Assembly: GCF_000685235.1 (NCBI RefSeq)
Contig: NZ_ARYH01000001.1
Coordinates: forward strand, 806,001-870,000
Length of the DNA: 64,000 bases
Source of the DNA: Hyphomonas adhaerens MHS-3
GTDB lineage: Bacteria > Pseudomonadota > Alphaproteobacteria > Caulobacterales > Hyphomonadaceae
Direction of reading: 5' to 3'
Part shown: positions 53,099 through 62,718 of the stretch, piece by piece
Position numbering within the stretch: the stretch's first letter is position 1
Layout: each line of letters opens with the position of its first letter
The notes under the pieces: model-generated
The model's database searches: none
What the model was told of the DNA's origin: nothing
What the model saw: the letters and a program-made list of their open reading frames with translations, nothing else
Translations under genes and position numbers: made by a program

Positions 53099-54136
53099 AT
53101 GGGCACCGACGGATCGAAAAAACTGCTTCAGGTTCTCGGTGGAGAGCGCCTTGAAAGGCCACCGGTATGGATGATGCGTCAAGCCGGGCGACACCTGCCC
53201 GAATATCTTGAGCTTCGGTCGCGTGCAAAGAACTTCCTGGATTTCTGCTACACGCCATCCATGGCAGCTGAAGCCACGCTGCAGCCAATACGCCGCTATG
53301 GCATGGATGGGGCAATCCTGTTTGCCGATATCCTGCTGATTCTGGACGCCATGGGACTGGACGTAAAATTTGAAAAAGGTGTCGGCCCGCTGGTGGAACA
53401 GGTATCCGGCCCAGCAGATCTGGACCGGGTGCCAGCCGTCAAGGCGGCTGACAGATTGTCTCCGGTTTATGAAACCGTCTCCCGGGTGCGAGAGGGTTTG
53501 CCGGCAGAAACAACGCTGATCGGGTTTGCCGGATCTCCCTGGACGGTGAGCCTGTATGCCATCGAAGGCCGCGGCAAGACTGACAAGTCCGAAGCCTGGC
53601 GCTGGGCGCATGGCCGGCCGGAAGATCTGGCTGCGCTTATGGACAAGGTTGGTGAAGCAACAGCCGAATATCTTGCCCGGCAGGTGGACGCCGGCGCCGA
53701 AGCGCTCATGCTGTTCGACAGCTGGGCTGAGGGCCTGCCAGACAATATCTTCCGCGAAGTCATTATTGCGCCGACGAAAAAGCTGGTCGCCCGCCTTCGG
53801 GAACGCGGCATCACTGTTCCGCTGATTGGCTTCCCACGCGGTGCCGGGGTCATGCTGGAAGCCTATGCAAAGGAAACCGGCGTAACGGCCGTCGGCCTCG
53901 ATACGGCTGCTGTGCCATCCTTCGTCAATTCTGCCTTGCCAGCGGACATGCCGGTTCAGGGCCATCTGGATCCCCTGCTGCTGATCGAAGGCGGAGAGCG
54001 AATGGACGCCCGCGTACGGGAATTGATGGCAGCGTATTCCGGCCGTCCCCATATCTTTAATCTCGGACATGGCGTCCGTCCGGAGACGCCGATCGTAAAC
54101 GTCGAGCGTGTTCTGAAGATTTTGCGGGAAGGTTGA
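53099..54136 (+). CDS. hemE: Uroporphyrinogen decarboxylase
   Basis: 345 residues from the ATG at 53099 (MGTDGSKKLLQVLGGERLERPPVWMMRQAGRHLPEYLELR); a TTG at 53084 is less likely. PPVWMMRQAGRHLPEY is the family signature, and GFAGSPWTVSLYAIEG follows. It converts uroporphyrinogen III to coproporphyrinogen III. First gene right of the origin and head of hemE-hemH-hemJ; its promoter lies in the origin and so may respond to replication or CtrA. Confidence 0.95.
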   Translation: MGTDGSKKLLQVLGGERLERPPVWMMRQAGRHLPEYLELRSRAKNFLDFCYTPSMAAEATLQPIRRYGMDGAILFADILLILDAMGLDVKFEKGVGPLVEQVSGPADLDRVPAVKAADRLSPVYETVSRVREGLPAETTLIGFAGSPWTVSLYAIEGRGKTDKSEAWRWAHGRPEDLAALMDKVGEATAEYLARQVDAGAEALMLFDSWAEGLPDNIFREVIIAPTKKLVARLRERGITVPLIGFPRGAGVMLEAYAKETGVTAVGLDTAAVPSFVNSALPADMPVQGHLDPLLLIEGGERMDARVRELMAAYSGRPHIFNLGHGVRPETPIVNVERVLKILREG

Positions 54137-54138
54137 AT

Positions 54139-55209
54139 ATGGGCCGGAAGATTGCCGTCGTACTGTTCAATCTGGGTGGACCGGACAAGGCGGAGTCCGT
54201 CCGTCCCTTTCTGAAGAACCTGTTTCGCGACCCGGCGATCATTACGGCCCCTCTGCCGATCCGCTGGTTCCTGGCCCGGCTGATCTCGCGGACGCGGGCG
54301 CCGAGCGTCATCAAGAACTACGCGATGATGGACGCAGGTGGGGGGTCTCCCCTTCTGCCGGAAACAGAGGAACAAGCCGCGGCCCTGCAGACAGAACTGG
54401 CGAAGCAATTGCCAGAGGATGAGGTGCGTTGCTTCATCGCCATGCGCTATTGGCATCCTTTTACCGAACAGGCCGCAAAAAATGTCAAAGCCTGGGGCGC
54501 GGATGAAGTGGTTCTGCTGCCGCTGTATCCACAATTCTCCACGACAACGACGGGGTCTTCGCTGACGGCCTGGAAAAAGGCTTACAAGGATCCGGTCCGG
54601 ACGGTCTGTTGTTACCCCTTCGAGGAGGACTTCGTGTCGGCCCATGTCGAGCGGATCATGCAGGCTTGGGAGAAGGCAGGCCGCCCGGAGAATGTGTCCC
54701 TGCTCCTGTCGGCGCATGGTCTGCCGGAAAAGATCGTCAAGGATGGCGATCCCTACCAATGGCAATGCGAAACCATGGCGGAAATGATCATCGGACGCGT
54801 TCCGAGAGATTGGGAGGTGACGGCCTGTTACCAGTCACGGGTTGGGCCGTTGAAATGGATCGGCCCGCCGACCGAAGAGGTCATCGCGGAAAAATCAAAA
54901 GCCGGAAAGAACATCCTGATCGCGCCGATCGCGTTTGTTTCCGAGCATATCGAGACATTGGTGGAGTTGGGTGAAGAGTACCGCCTGGTGGCCGAAGAAC
55001 ACGGCGCCGCGAGCTATACGCGGGTAGAAGCCCTGGGCACGCATCCCGACTTCATTTCCATGCTGGCGCGCGAAACAACAGAAGCGCTGAGCATGAAAAC
55101 ACCGATGCGGTCCTGCGGCGGAGACCGTCTCTGCCCGCATGAATTCAGCGGATGTCCGCACAAACAGCCAGTCCGCAAAGCGGGCCAGGCAATCAATCCG
55201 CAATCCTGA
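54139..55209 (+). CDS. hemH: Ferrochelatase
   Basis: 356 residues from the ATG at 54139, with GGGAAGG upstream. AVVLFNLGGPDKAESVRPFLKNLF, PLYPQFSTTTTGS and LLSAHGLPEKIVKDGDPY (catalytic His) are intact. C-terminal cysteines at about 326, 332 and 339 (SCGGDRLCPHEFSGCP) suggest a [2Fe-2S] cluster, as known for Caulobacter ferrochelatase. It inserts Fe2+ into protoporphyrin IX. Only 2 bases separate it from hemE. Confidence 0.94.
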   Translation: MGRKIAVVLFNLGGPDKAESVRPFLKNLFRDPAIITAPLPIRWFLARLISRTRAPSVIKNYAMMDAGGGSPLLPETEEQAAALQTELAKQLPEDEVRCFIAMRYWHPFTEQAAKNVKAWGADEVVLLPLYPQFSTTTTGSSLTAWKKAYKDPVRTVCCYPFEEDFVSAHVERIMQAWEKAGRPENVSLLLSAHGLPEKIVKDGDPYQWQCETMAEMIIGRVPRDWEVTACYQSRVGPLKWIGPPTEEVIAEKSKAGKNILIAPIAFVSEHIETLVELGEEYRLVAEEHGAASYTRVEALGTHPDFISMLARETTEALSMKTPMRSCGGDRLCPHEFSGCPHKQPVRKAGQAINPQS

Positions 55210-55222
55210 GAGACCTGCTGAG

Positions 55223-55651
55223 ATGCTCTACAACTGGATCAAAGCCGCGCATGTGATCTTCGTCATCGCAACGATGGCGAGCCTCATGATCTATCCGCGC
55301 TACAAGATCCACCAACTGGCAAGCCAGCCGGGTGAACCGCTGTTCGAAACGATGAAGTCAGCTGCCAACAAGCTGCGCCTGATCGTGATGAATCCCTCGA
55401 TCATCCTGATTTGGGTGTTCGGCGTCCTGATGCTGTGGATGAACCCCGCCCTGCTCTCGCAGCCCTGGATGCATGTAAAGCTCCTGTTCGTCACCCTGAT
55501 CACAGCCATGCACGGCTACTATGTTTATGTCGGAAAGCGGATCGACCGGGGCACATCCAAAGTTTCAGCCCGGACCCTTCGGATGCTGAATGAAGTGCCG
55601 TTCCTGATGATGATCGTGGTGGTCATCATGGTCTTGGTTCGGCCCTTCTGA
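55223..55651 (+). CDS. hemJ: Protoporphyrinogen oxidase HemJ
   Basis: 142 residues from the ATG at 55223, 13 bases after hemH. Four membrane helices; WIKAAHVIFVIATMASLMIYPR holds the conserved N-terminal His10. The C-terminus RMLNEVPFLMMIVVVIMVLVRPF keeps the R-x-x-N-E-x-P motif. The last motif is RPF where most family members have KPF. HemJ oxidises protoporphyrinogen IX in species lacking HemG/HemY, and completes a hemE-hemH-hemJ unit here. Confidence 0.88.
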   Translation: MLYNWIKAAHVIFVIATMASLMIYPRYKIHQLASQPGEPLFETMKSAANKLRLIVMNPSIILIWVFGVLMLWMNPALLSQPWMHVKLLFVTLITAMHGYYVYVGKRIDRGTSKVSARTLRMLNEVPFLMMIVVVIMVLVRPF

Positions 55652-55809
55652 CCGGACCTGTTGCGCAGAAACCCTTGACGAACCGGGCACGGTAAGCCCA
55701 TAAGCGCCGCAATCCGGTGCACAGTCCTTGTGCCTTGCAACGCTGTTTGCGCTGCCCGGGCCTCCCAAAACCCGTCTCCCGCAGACCCCTACAATTGGAA
55801 TCCATCGGC

Positions 55810-57099
55810 ATGGCCTCTTCGATGCTCGACAACGTCACCAGCGTGACCCTTCGTGAACTGAAAGCGAAGTCACCTGTAGAGCTACTCGCTTATGCAGAAG
55901 AGCTGGAAGTCGAAAACGCCTCCTCTATGCGGACGCAGGACATGCTCTTCGCGATCCTGAAAGAGCTGGCCGACAGTGAAGTGGAAATCACGGGCCAGGG
56001 TGTTCTGGAAGTTCTCACAGACGGCTTCGGCTTCCTTCGTTCGCCGGAATCTAACTATCTGCCCGGTCCGGACGACATCTATGTCAGCCCGGAAGTCCTG
56101 AAGAAGGGCAACATCCGCACGGGCGATACCGTGGAAGGCCCGATCGTCGCGCCGCAGGACAGTGAGCGTTACTTTGCCCTGACTGACGTGTCGCGGATCA
56201 ATTTCGAAGAGCCGGACAAAGCCAACAAGAAAGTCCACTTCGACAACCTTACCCCGCTCTATCCGGAAGAGCGCCTGCGCATGGAAAGCCAGGACCCGAC
56301 CCGGAAAGACCGTTCCGGCCGCGTGATCGATATCGTCGCGCCGATCGGCAAAGGCCAGCGTGCCCTCATCGTGGCCCCGCCGCGCACCGGTAAGACCGTG
56401 CTGCTGCAGAACATCGCCTCGGCCATCGAGGAGAACCACCCGGAATGCTACCTGATCGTGCTGCTGATCGACGAGCGTCCGGAAGAAGTCACCGACATGC
56501 GCCGCACGGTGAAAGGCGAAGTTGTCGCCTCAACCTTCGACGAGCCGGCAACCCGTCACGTTCAGGTCGCCGAAATGGTGATCGAGAAAGCCAAACGCCT
56601 CGTTGAGCACAAGCGGGATGTCGTCATCCTGCTCGACTCGATCACGCGTCTTGGCCGCGCCTACAACACGACTGTCCCCTCTTCCGGCAAGGTGCTGACC
56701 GGTGGTGTCGATGCCAACGCCCTGCAGCGTCCGAAACGTTTCTTCGGGGCCGCCCGGAACGTGGAAAATGGCGGCTCTCTCACCATCGTCGCAACAGCGC
56801 TGATCGATACCGGAAGCCGGATGGACGAAGTCATCTTCGAGGAATTCAAAGGCACGGGTAACTCCGAAGTCGTGCTCGACCGGAAGATCGCCGACAAGCG
56901 GACCTTCCCGGCCATCGACATCATGAAGTCCGGTACGCGGAAAGAAGAGCTGATCACGCCGCAAGATCAGCTGTCGAAGATCTACATTCTTCGCCGTATT
57001 CTTGGACCGATGGGCACCAATGATGCGATCGACTTCCTGATCGACAAGTTGCGCCAGACGAAGACAAACGACGAATTCTTCGAAGCGATGAAGAACTGA
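55810..57099 (+). CDS. rho: Transcription termination factor Rho
   Basis: 429 residues from the ATG at 55810 ([26 protein letters not shown]). RNA-binding cold-shock fold [27 protein letters not shown], Walker [17 protein letters not shown], catalytic [12 protein letters not shown] and Walker [17 protein letters not shown] are all intact. Hexameric helicase that ends untranslated transcripts. The 158-bp upstream gap probably holds its own promoter and leader. Confidence 0.96.
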   Translation: MASSMLDNVTSVTLRELKAKSPVELLAYAEELEVENASSMRTQDMLFAILKELADSEVEITGQGVLEVLTDGFGFLRSPESNYLPGPDDIYVSPEVLKKGNIRTGDTVEGPIVAPQDSERYFALTDVSRINFEEPDKANKKVHFDNLTPLYPEERLRMESQDPTRKDRSGRVIDIVAPIGKGQRALIVAPPRTGKTVLLQNIASAIEENHPECYLIVLLIDERPEEVTDMRRTVKGEVVASTFDEPATRHVQVAEMVIEKAKRLVEHKRDVVILLDSITRLGRAYNTTVPSSGKVLTGGVDANALQRPKRFFGAARNVENGGSLTIVATALIDTGSRMDEVIFEEFKGTGNSEVVLDRKIADKRTFPAIDIMKSGTRKEELITPQDQLSKIYILRRILGPMGTNDAIDFLIDKLRQTKTNDEFFEAMKN

Positions 57100-57115
57100 C
57101 GGGAGGCGTTTGGCC

Positions 57116-58441
57116 ATGAGCGAGCGCGACACGATCTGCGCCCTCGCTTCGGGCCAGCCCCCTGCTGCAATCTGCATCCTGCGCCTGTCGGGCGACAAGG
57201 TCTGGAAGGTCGCCGGCGCCCTGCTCGAATGCGGCCTGCCTGAGCCACGGCATGCAACCCTCACAAAATTCCGGGATGAAGACAGCACGCTGATCGACGA
57301 AGGCCTCGCCCTCTTCATGCCAGGGCCGCATTCCTACACAGGCGAAGACACGCTGGAGCTGTATCTCCATGGCGGTCCCGCTGTGATCAAACACTCACTA
57401 GAGACTTTGACAGCCCAGCCGGGTGTACGGCTCGCAGAGCCGGGAGAGTTCACACGCCGCGCCTTTGAGGCTGGCAAGCTGGACCTGACCGAAGCTGAAG
57501 GCGTGGCCGATATCATTGAAGCCGAGACCGAAGCGCAAAAGGCCCAGGCGCTGCGTCAGCTGACTGGCGGCCTGACGGAGACCTATGATCGCTGGCGGGC
57601 CGAGCTGACGGGCGTCCTCGCCCTGATCGAAGTCATGGTCGATTTCCCGGATGAAGGCGACACGCCGGAAGATACGGTTCGGCCGATCCTCGACAAGCTG
57701 GATCTGATCATCACAGAGCTGGAGGACGCGCTCGGCGACCGGGGTATCGGCGAGAAAATCCGGGACGGATTCCGGGTGGCGATTGTTGGTCCTCCGAATG
57801 CCGGCAAGTCTTCCCTGCTCAATCGGATCGCCCGCCGGGAAGCCGCCATCGTGACCGACATTGCCGGGACGACACGTGACGTGGTCGAGGTCCGTCTCGT
57901 GCTGGGCGGCCAGGTCGTCTGGCTGGCAGATACAGCCGGTCTTCGGGAAACGGCAGATATCGTAGAAGCCGAAGGTGTCCGCCGGGCGGAACGTGCCGCG
58001 CGTGAAGCTGACCTCCGCATTCATGTGATCGACGGGGCGAATCCGGAACCGCCTGCCGGGCCGGTGGAACAGCAGGACATCGTGGTCTTCAACAAGGCCG
58101 ACCAACGCTCTGCCGCTCTGGCACCCGACAGCGCCCTGCCCGTTTCGGCTGCGACCGGTGAGGGTGTTGAAAAACTGGAATCCTGGATCGGCAGCTTCAT
58201 TTCCCAACGCGCCGCCTCCGTGGAAGCCCCGGTCATCACGCGGGCGCGCCATCGGGAGAAGCTGAGTGCAGGTCTCGCCAGTCTGGCCCAGGCCCGGCAG
58301 CTGCTCGAAGATGACATGGGTGCAGAACTTGCGGCCGAAGATGTCCGCATGGCGCTGCGCCAACTGGGCGCTGTGATCGGGACGGTCGGCGTGGAAGATA
58401 TTCTGGGCGCTGTCTTCTCCCAGTTCTGTATCGGCAAATGA
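57116..58441 (+). CDS. mnmE: tRNA uridine-5-carboxymethylaminomethyl GTPase MnmE
   Basis: 441 residues from the ATG at 57116, after GGGAGG. N-terminal folate-binding domain (SERDTICALASGQPPAAICILRLSG); G-domain motifs VGPPNAGKSSLLNR, DIAGTTRDVVE, DTAGLRET and FNKADQ; C-terminal CIGK-end for the catalytic cysteine. With MnmG it modifies U34 of tRNAs reading split boxes. Confidence 0.95.
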   Translation: MSERDTICALASGQPPAAICILRLSGDKVWKVAGALLECGLPEPRHATLTKFRDEDSTLIDEGLALFMPGPHSYTGEDTLELYLHGGPAVIKHSLETLTAQPGVRLAEPGEFTRRAFEAGKLDLTEAEGVADIIEAETEAQKAQALRQLTGGLTETYDRWRAELTGVLALIEVMVDFPDEGDTPEDTVRPILDKLDLIITELEDALGDRGIGEKIRDGFRVAIVGPPNAGKSSLLNRIARREAAIVTDIAGTTRDVVEVRLVLGGQVVWLADTAGLRETADIVEAEGVRRAERAAREADLRIHVIDGANPEPPAGPVEQQDIVVFNKADQRSAALAPDSALPVSAATGEGVEKLESWIGSFISQRAASVEAPVITRARHREKLSAGLASLAQARQLLEDDMGAELAAEDVRMALRQLGAVIGTVGVEDILGAVFSQFCIGK

Positions 58442-58483
58442 CCCCTAGGGTTTAGGCGCACCCGGCGTTATATAGCCCGCTCA

Positions 58484-58492
58484 TTATCCACA
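58484..58492 (+). promoter_or_regulatory. Perfect DnaA box at the mnmG start
   Basis: TTATCCACA, the strict DnaA consensus, ends 2 bases before the first possible mnmG start codon (58495) and 14 before the second (58507). It is the only perfect copy I found in the window, ~5.5 kb from the candidate origin. Confidence 0.8.
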
Positions 58493-58506
58493 GGATGAGC
58501 AGAGCC

Positions 58507-60372
58507 ATGACGGGAAATACCCGCTTTGATGTCATTGTCGTCGGTGGCGGCCACGCCGGATGCGAAGCCGCATCCGCTGCTGCGCGCTATGGCGCGAAGA
58601 CGGCGCTGGTAACGCACAAGATATCCACGATCGGAGAGATGAGCTGCAACCCGGCGATTGGCGGGCTGGGCAAGGGTCACCTCGTCCGGGAGATCGACGC
58701 GCTCGATGGCCTGATGGGACGGCTCGCCGACAAGGCGGGTATCCAGTTCCGCATGTTGAACCGGTCCAAAGGCCCCGCCGTCTGGGGTCCGCGTGCTCAG
58801 ATCGACCGGAAGCTTTATCGCCAGGCTATGCAGGAAGAGATCCTGAACCACACCAATTTGACAGTCATTGAGGATGGCGCCGAAGATCTGATCGTGAAGG
58901 ACGGGCAGGTTGCAGGTGTCGTGGGCCTTGGTGGCGACTCTTATCATGCGGCCAAAGTGGTCATCACAACCGGGACTTTCCTGAAAGGCGAGATCCATAT
59001 CGGCGCAAAGCGTATTCCGGCAGGCCGGGTTGGTGAAGCGCCGGCAATTGGTCTGTCAGACCGGCTCTACAGCCTGGACCTGCCGATGGGCCGTTTGAAA
59101 ACCGGCACGCCTGCCCGGCTGGATGGCCGGACCATCGACTGGGATCGGCTGGAAATGCAGCCGGCCGATGAGACGCCTGTGCCCTTCTCCTACATGACGG
59201 ACCGGATTGATGTGCCGCAGATTTCCTGCGGCATTACGTGGACCACGCCGGAAACCCACGCGATCATCGAAGAAAACATGGAACAGTCGGCCGTTTATTC
59301 CGGGGCGATTGCGGGCCGGGGTCCACGTTATTGCCCCTCCATCGAAGACAAGGTGAACCGGTTCGCCGACCGGGACCGGCATCAGGTTTTCCTGGAACCC
59401 GAAGGTCTCGACGATCACACGGTCTATCCGAACGGCATTTCCACATCGCTTCCCGAAGAGGTCCAGGAACAATTCGTCCGGACGATCCCCGGTCTGGAGA
59501 ATGTGAAAATCCTCCAGCACGCCTATGCCATCGAATATGATTATGTCGATCCGCGCGCCCTGAATGCGGCGCTGGAAGTGAAGGTCCTGCCCGGTCTTTA
59601 TCTTGCGGGCCAGATCAATGGCACGACTGGCTACGAAGAAGCCGGCGCCCAGGGCCTTATGGCCGGACTCAATGCGGCCCGCGCCACGGACGGGAAAGAT
59701 CCAATCATTCTGGACCGGGCCGAAGCCTATATCGGGGTTCTTGTCGACGATCTGATTACACGCGGTGTGACGGAGCCCTATCGGATGTTCACATCACGGG
59801 CGGAATACCGGTTGGCCCTTCGCGCTGACAATGCCGATCAGCGTCTGACCGGGAAAGGAATCGAGGCCGGATGCGTCGGTCCGGACCGGGCGGCGATGTT
59901 TCACGTGAAACATTTGGCCCTCTCGGAATCCCGAAAAACGCTCCAAACCCTGTCATTGTCCCCCGCCAAGGCCCGGGAGGCCGGGTGGAACGTTAATCAG
60001 GATGGCCGGGTCCGTACCGCCTGGGAATATCTCGGATACAAGGACATCTCTCTCGAGACGCTCGTGAAAGTTTGGCCGGAGCTTTCCGGAATTGAACCGG
60101 ACATCGCGGCACAATTGGAAATCGAGGCGCTTTATTCGGGATATATCGAACGTCAGGCCGGAGATGTCGAAGCGCTCCGCCGGGATGAAGCGCTCCGTAT
60201 TCCCGAGGCAATCGACTATTCGGCGATTGGCGGCCTTTCAAACGAAGTCCGGCAGAAGCTTGAGGCCATTCGTCCGGCCACGCTCGGACAAGCTTCCCGC
60301 ATTGAGGGAGTCACGCCAGGTGCCCTCACGGCACTATTGGGTCACGTCAAACGCCGCCGGAAGGCGGGCTAA
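58507..60372 (+). CDS. mnmG: tRNA uridine-5-carboxymethylaminomethyl modification enzyme MnmG
   Basis: 621 residues from the ATG at 58507 ([30 protein letters not shown]); the ATG at 58495 adds four residues. FAD loop [36 protein letters not shown] and [19 protein letters not shown] are canonical. The parS site at 59897-59912 is read here as M-F-H-V-K-H from codon 464. It is the FAD/NADH partner of MnmE. Confidence 0.95.
   Translation: MTGNTRFDVIVVGGGHAGCEAASAAARYGAKTALVTHKISTIGEMSCNPAIGGLGKGHLVREIDALDGLMGRLADKAGIQFRMLNRSKGPAVWGPRAQIDRKLYRQAMQEEILNHTNLTVIEDGAEDLIVKDGQVAGVVGLGGDSYHAAKVVITTGTFLKGEIHIGAKRIPAGRVGEAPAIGLSDRLYSLDLPMGRLKTGTPARLDGRTIDWDRLEMQPADETPVPFSYMTDRIDVPQISCGITWTTPETHAIIEENMEQSAVYSGAIAGRGPRYCPSIEDKVNRFADRDRHQVFLEPEGLDDHTVYPNGISTSLPEEVQEQFVRTIPGLENVKILQHAYAIEYDYVDPRALNAALEVKVLPGLYLAGQINGTTGYEEAGAQGLMAGLNAARATDGKDPIILDRAEAYIGVLVDDLITRGVTEPYRMFTSRAEYRLALRADNADQRLTGKGIEAGCVGPDRAAMFHVKHLALSESRKTLQTLSLSPAKAREAGWNVNQDGRVRTAWEYLGYKDISLETLVKVWPELSGIEPDIAAQLEIEALYSGYIERQAGDVEALRRDEALRIPEAIDYSAIGGLSNEVRQKLEAIRPATLGQASRIEGVTPGALTALLGHVKRRRKAG
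59897..59912. other. parS: parS centromere site 1, inside mnmG
   Basis: TGTTTCACGTGAAACA, a perfect 16-bp parS palindrome (18 bp counting the outer A and T). ParB is loaded here and spreads as a CTP clamp for chromosome segregation. Confidence 0.95.
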
Positions 60373-60375
60373 GTC

Positions 60376-60996
60376 ATGGTAAATCAGGATCGCGCGGCCT
60401 TTCTCGCCGCAGAGGATGTTTCACGTGAAACACTGGAGCGGCTGGATCGTGTCATCGCGACGCTCGACGAGTGGCGGAAACGCAGCAATCTGATCGGCCC
60501 GAGGGAATGGCCGGTGATCTGGACGCGACATGTCGCCGATTGTTTCCAGCTTCTGGATCATCTTCCGGATGATGCGAAGGTCGTGGACCTGGGATCAGGG
60601 GCCGGCTTTCCGGGATTGATCATCGCGGCCGCCCGGCCGGCGGGTCATGTGACCATGATTGAAAGCGTCGGAAAGAAGTGTGCGTTCCTGCGCGCCGCCA
60701 TTGAGGCCGCAGGTCTGACGGCATCTGTTCGTCAGGAGCGGGTCGAATCTGTGGGCCCCATACCGGCCGACTATGTCACGGCGCGGGCTTTTGCACCGCT
60801 TCCGAAACTGCTCGAATATGCTGCGCCCTGGCTCGAACAGGGTGCATCAGGGCTTTTCCTTAAAGGCGAACGCTGGAAAGAAGAATTGACGGAGGCTAGC
60901 CAAACATGGAACTTCGCTTATGAGGCGATTCCAAGCCGGGTTGGTGGGTCAGGTACAATTCTGATTGTCAGGGAGCTACGAGGTGGCAGGTATTAG
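60376..60996 (+). CDS. rsmG: 16S rRNA 7-methylguanosine methyltransferase
   Basis: 206 residues. Its ATG is 3 bases after the mnmG stop. Rossmann motif VVDLGSGAGFPGLIIAAARP, and the parS site at 60417-60432 is read as D-V-S-R-E-T at the N-terminus. It methylates G527 of 16S rRNA with S-adenosylmethionine. Its end overlaps the parA start by 14 bp. Confidence 0.94.
   Translation: MVNQDRAAFLAAEDVSRETLERLDRVIATLDEWRKRSNLIGPREWPVIWTRHVADCFQLLDHLPDDAKVVDLGSGAGFPGLIIAAARPAGHVTMIESVGKKCAFLRAAIEAAGLTASVRQERVESVGPIPADYVTARAFAPLPKLLEYAAPWLEQGASGLFLKGERWKEELTEASQTWNFAYEAIPSRVGGSGTILIVRELRGGRY
60417..60432. other. parS: parS centromere site 2, inside rsmG
   Basis: TGTTTCACGTGAAACA, identical to site 1, 520 bp further on and in a different reading frame. 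Confidence 0.95.
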
Positions 60997-61795
60997 GCCT
61001 AGAATCTTTGCTGTCGTGAACCAAAAGGGTGGCGTCGGCAAAACCACAACTTCAATCAATCTCGGAACGGCGCTTGCCGCCGTTGGCCGCCGCGTCCTGA
61101 TTGTCGACTTCGACGCACAGGGCAACGCCTCCACCGGTCTGGGAATCGAACGAACCGACCGCGCGACGACGTCTTACGACATCGTCGTGGATCGTTTGCC
61201 ATTGGAACAGGCGGTTCTGTCGACCATCGTTCCACGCCTCGACATTGTCCCTGGTGATGAGAACCTGTCGGGCGTCGAGACGGAACTGGCCGCAGATCCG
61301 CACCGGTCCTATCGCCTGCGTGAAGCACTCCACAACTATGTTGACCGCGCAGAAGAGCAGGGTCTGCCGCGCTATGACTACATCCTTATCGATTGCCCGC
61401 CGTCACTGTCGGCGCTGACGATGAACGCCATGACCGCCGCCGATGCGCTGCTCGTTCCGTTGCAGTGCGAGTTCCTGGCGCTCGAAGGTCTCAGCCAGTT
61501 GCTTCGTACCGTGGATGTCGTGCGTCAGGGCCTGAACCCGAATCTGGAAATCCAGGGCGTTGTGCTGACCATGTATGACCGGCGCAACAATCTTTCGGAC
61601 CAGGTGGCCGATGAGGTCCGGGCCTTCTTCGGCAACAAGGTCTACAACACGGTGATCCCGCGCAATGTGCGTCTGTCTGAGGCACCATCCTTCGGCAAGC
61701 CAGCGCTGCTGTATGATTATCGCTGTCCGGGCAGTGAAGCCTATATCCGGCTCGCCTCGGAAGTTCTGCAGCGCGAAAAGGCACGGGCGGCCTGA
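60983..61795 (+). CDS. parA: Chromosome-partitioning ATPase ParA
   Basis: 270 residues from a GTG at 60983, with GGGAG 7 bases before it; an upstream TTG is less likely. Deviant Walker A VVNQKGGVGKTTTSINLGTAL, Walker A' IVDFDAQGNASTG and IDCPPSLSALTMNA. ParA-ATP dimers bind the nucleoid and pull the ParB-parS complex to the new pole. Translationally linked to rsmG. Confidence 0.96.
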   Translation: MAGIRPRIFAVVNQKGGVGKTTTSINLGTALAAVGRRVLIVDFDAQGNASTGLGIERTDRATTSYDIVVDRLPLEQAVLSTIVPRLDIVPGDENLSGVETELAADPHRSYRLREALHNYVDRAEEQGLPRYDYILIDCPPSLSALTMNAMTAADALLVPLQCEFLALEGLSQLLRTVDVVRQGLNPNLEIQGVVLTMYDRRNNLSDQVADEVRAFFGNKVYNTVIPRNVRLSEAPSFGKPALLYDYRCPGSEAYIRLASEVLQREKARAA

Positions 61796-61800
61796 CCGAC

Positions 61801-62715
61801 ATGGCAAAGGAATCCAAACAGAAACCAAGCCGCCTCGGTCGTGGCCTGTCATCCCTGATTGGCGAGGTCGAAGCATCGACGCCAGCAAAGCCGGAGCCGG
61901 GAACAGGGGCCGCTCCCGCAGGCGTCAATGAAATTGCGATCACGAGCATCCGGCGCAACCCGTCCCAGCCGCGCCGGACATTCGATGAAGCCGCCCTGCA
62001 GGAACTGGCGGAATCGATCCGCACCAAAGGTATTCTTCAGGCCATTCTTGTCCGGCCCGATCCGAAAGATGCTGGCAAGTATCAGATCATCGCGGGAGAG
62101 CGCCGTTGGCGCGCCGCCCGGCTTGCGGGTCTCGAATCGATCCCGGCTGTCGTCCGGAACGTCGACGAGCTGGAGCTGCTGGAAGTCGGCATCATCGAAA
62201 ATGTGCAACGCGCAGATCTCAATCCGATCGAAGAGGCTGAAGCCTATGAAGCGCTGATGAGCCGGTTTGGGCGGACTCAGGAAGGCCTCGCCAGCAGCGT
62301 CGGCAAAAGTCGTGTACACATCACCAACACGCTCCGTCTGCTCCAACTGCCGGATGCCGCGCGGGCCTATGTTCGTGAAGGCAAGGTCAGTGCGGGCCAT
62401 GCCCGTGCAGCACTTGGGGCACCGGATCCGGAAGCCGTTATCGAGATGGCAGCGGAACGCGGCCTCAGCGTCCGTGAGGTCGAAGCCCTGGTCAAAGGCG
62501 CCCGGGATGGCGGGTCTCTGGAAACGAGGTCTGCCAAGCCCAAGGCCGCCGAAAAGGATGTCGATACGGAAGCGCTGGAAGCCGACCTGATGCGTCAGCT
62601 TGGCCTGCAGGTGGATATCCGGCACGGCCAGAATGGCGGGGAACTGCGTATCAAATATCGTGACCTGGAGCAGCTGGACGATGTCTGCCGCCGGCTGACA
62701 CGGCGCAAGACCTGA
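61801..62715 (+). CDS. parB: Chromosome-partitioning protein ParB
   Basis: 304 residues. N-terminal basic stretch (SRLGRGLSSLIGEV), NPSQPRRTFDEAALQELAESIRTKGILQAILVRP, the CTP motif GERRWRAARLAG, helix-turn-helix with GKSRVHITNTLRLLQLP, and a C-terminal dimer domain. It binds the two upstream parS sites and stimulates ParA. It starts 5 bases after the parA stop. Confidence 0.96.
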   Translation: MAKESKQKPSRLGRGLSSLIGEVEASTPAKPEPGTGAAPAGVNEIAITSIRRNPSQPRRTFDEAALQELAESIRTKGILQAILVRPDPKDAGKYQIIAGERRWRAARLAGLESIPAVVRNVDELELLEVGIIENVQRADLNPIEEAEAYEALMSRFGRTQEGLASSVGKSRVHITNTLRLLQLPDAARAYVREGKVSAGHARAALGAPDPEAVIEMAAERGLSVREVEALVKGARDGGSLETRSAKPKAAEKDVDTEALEADLMRQLGLQVDIRHGQNGGELRIKYRDLEQLDDVCRRLTRRKT

Positions 62716-62718
62716 TTC

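Noticed and set aside
57880..57895. parS-like ACACGTGACG in mnmE
   Set aside because: Only the central CACGTG matches; the flanks differ from the parS consensus.
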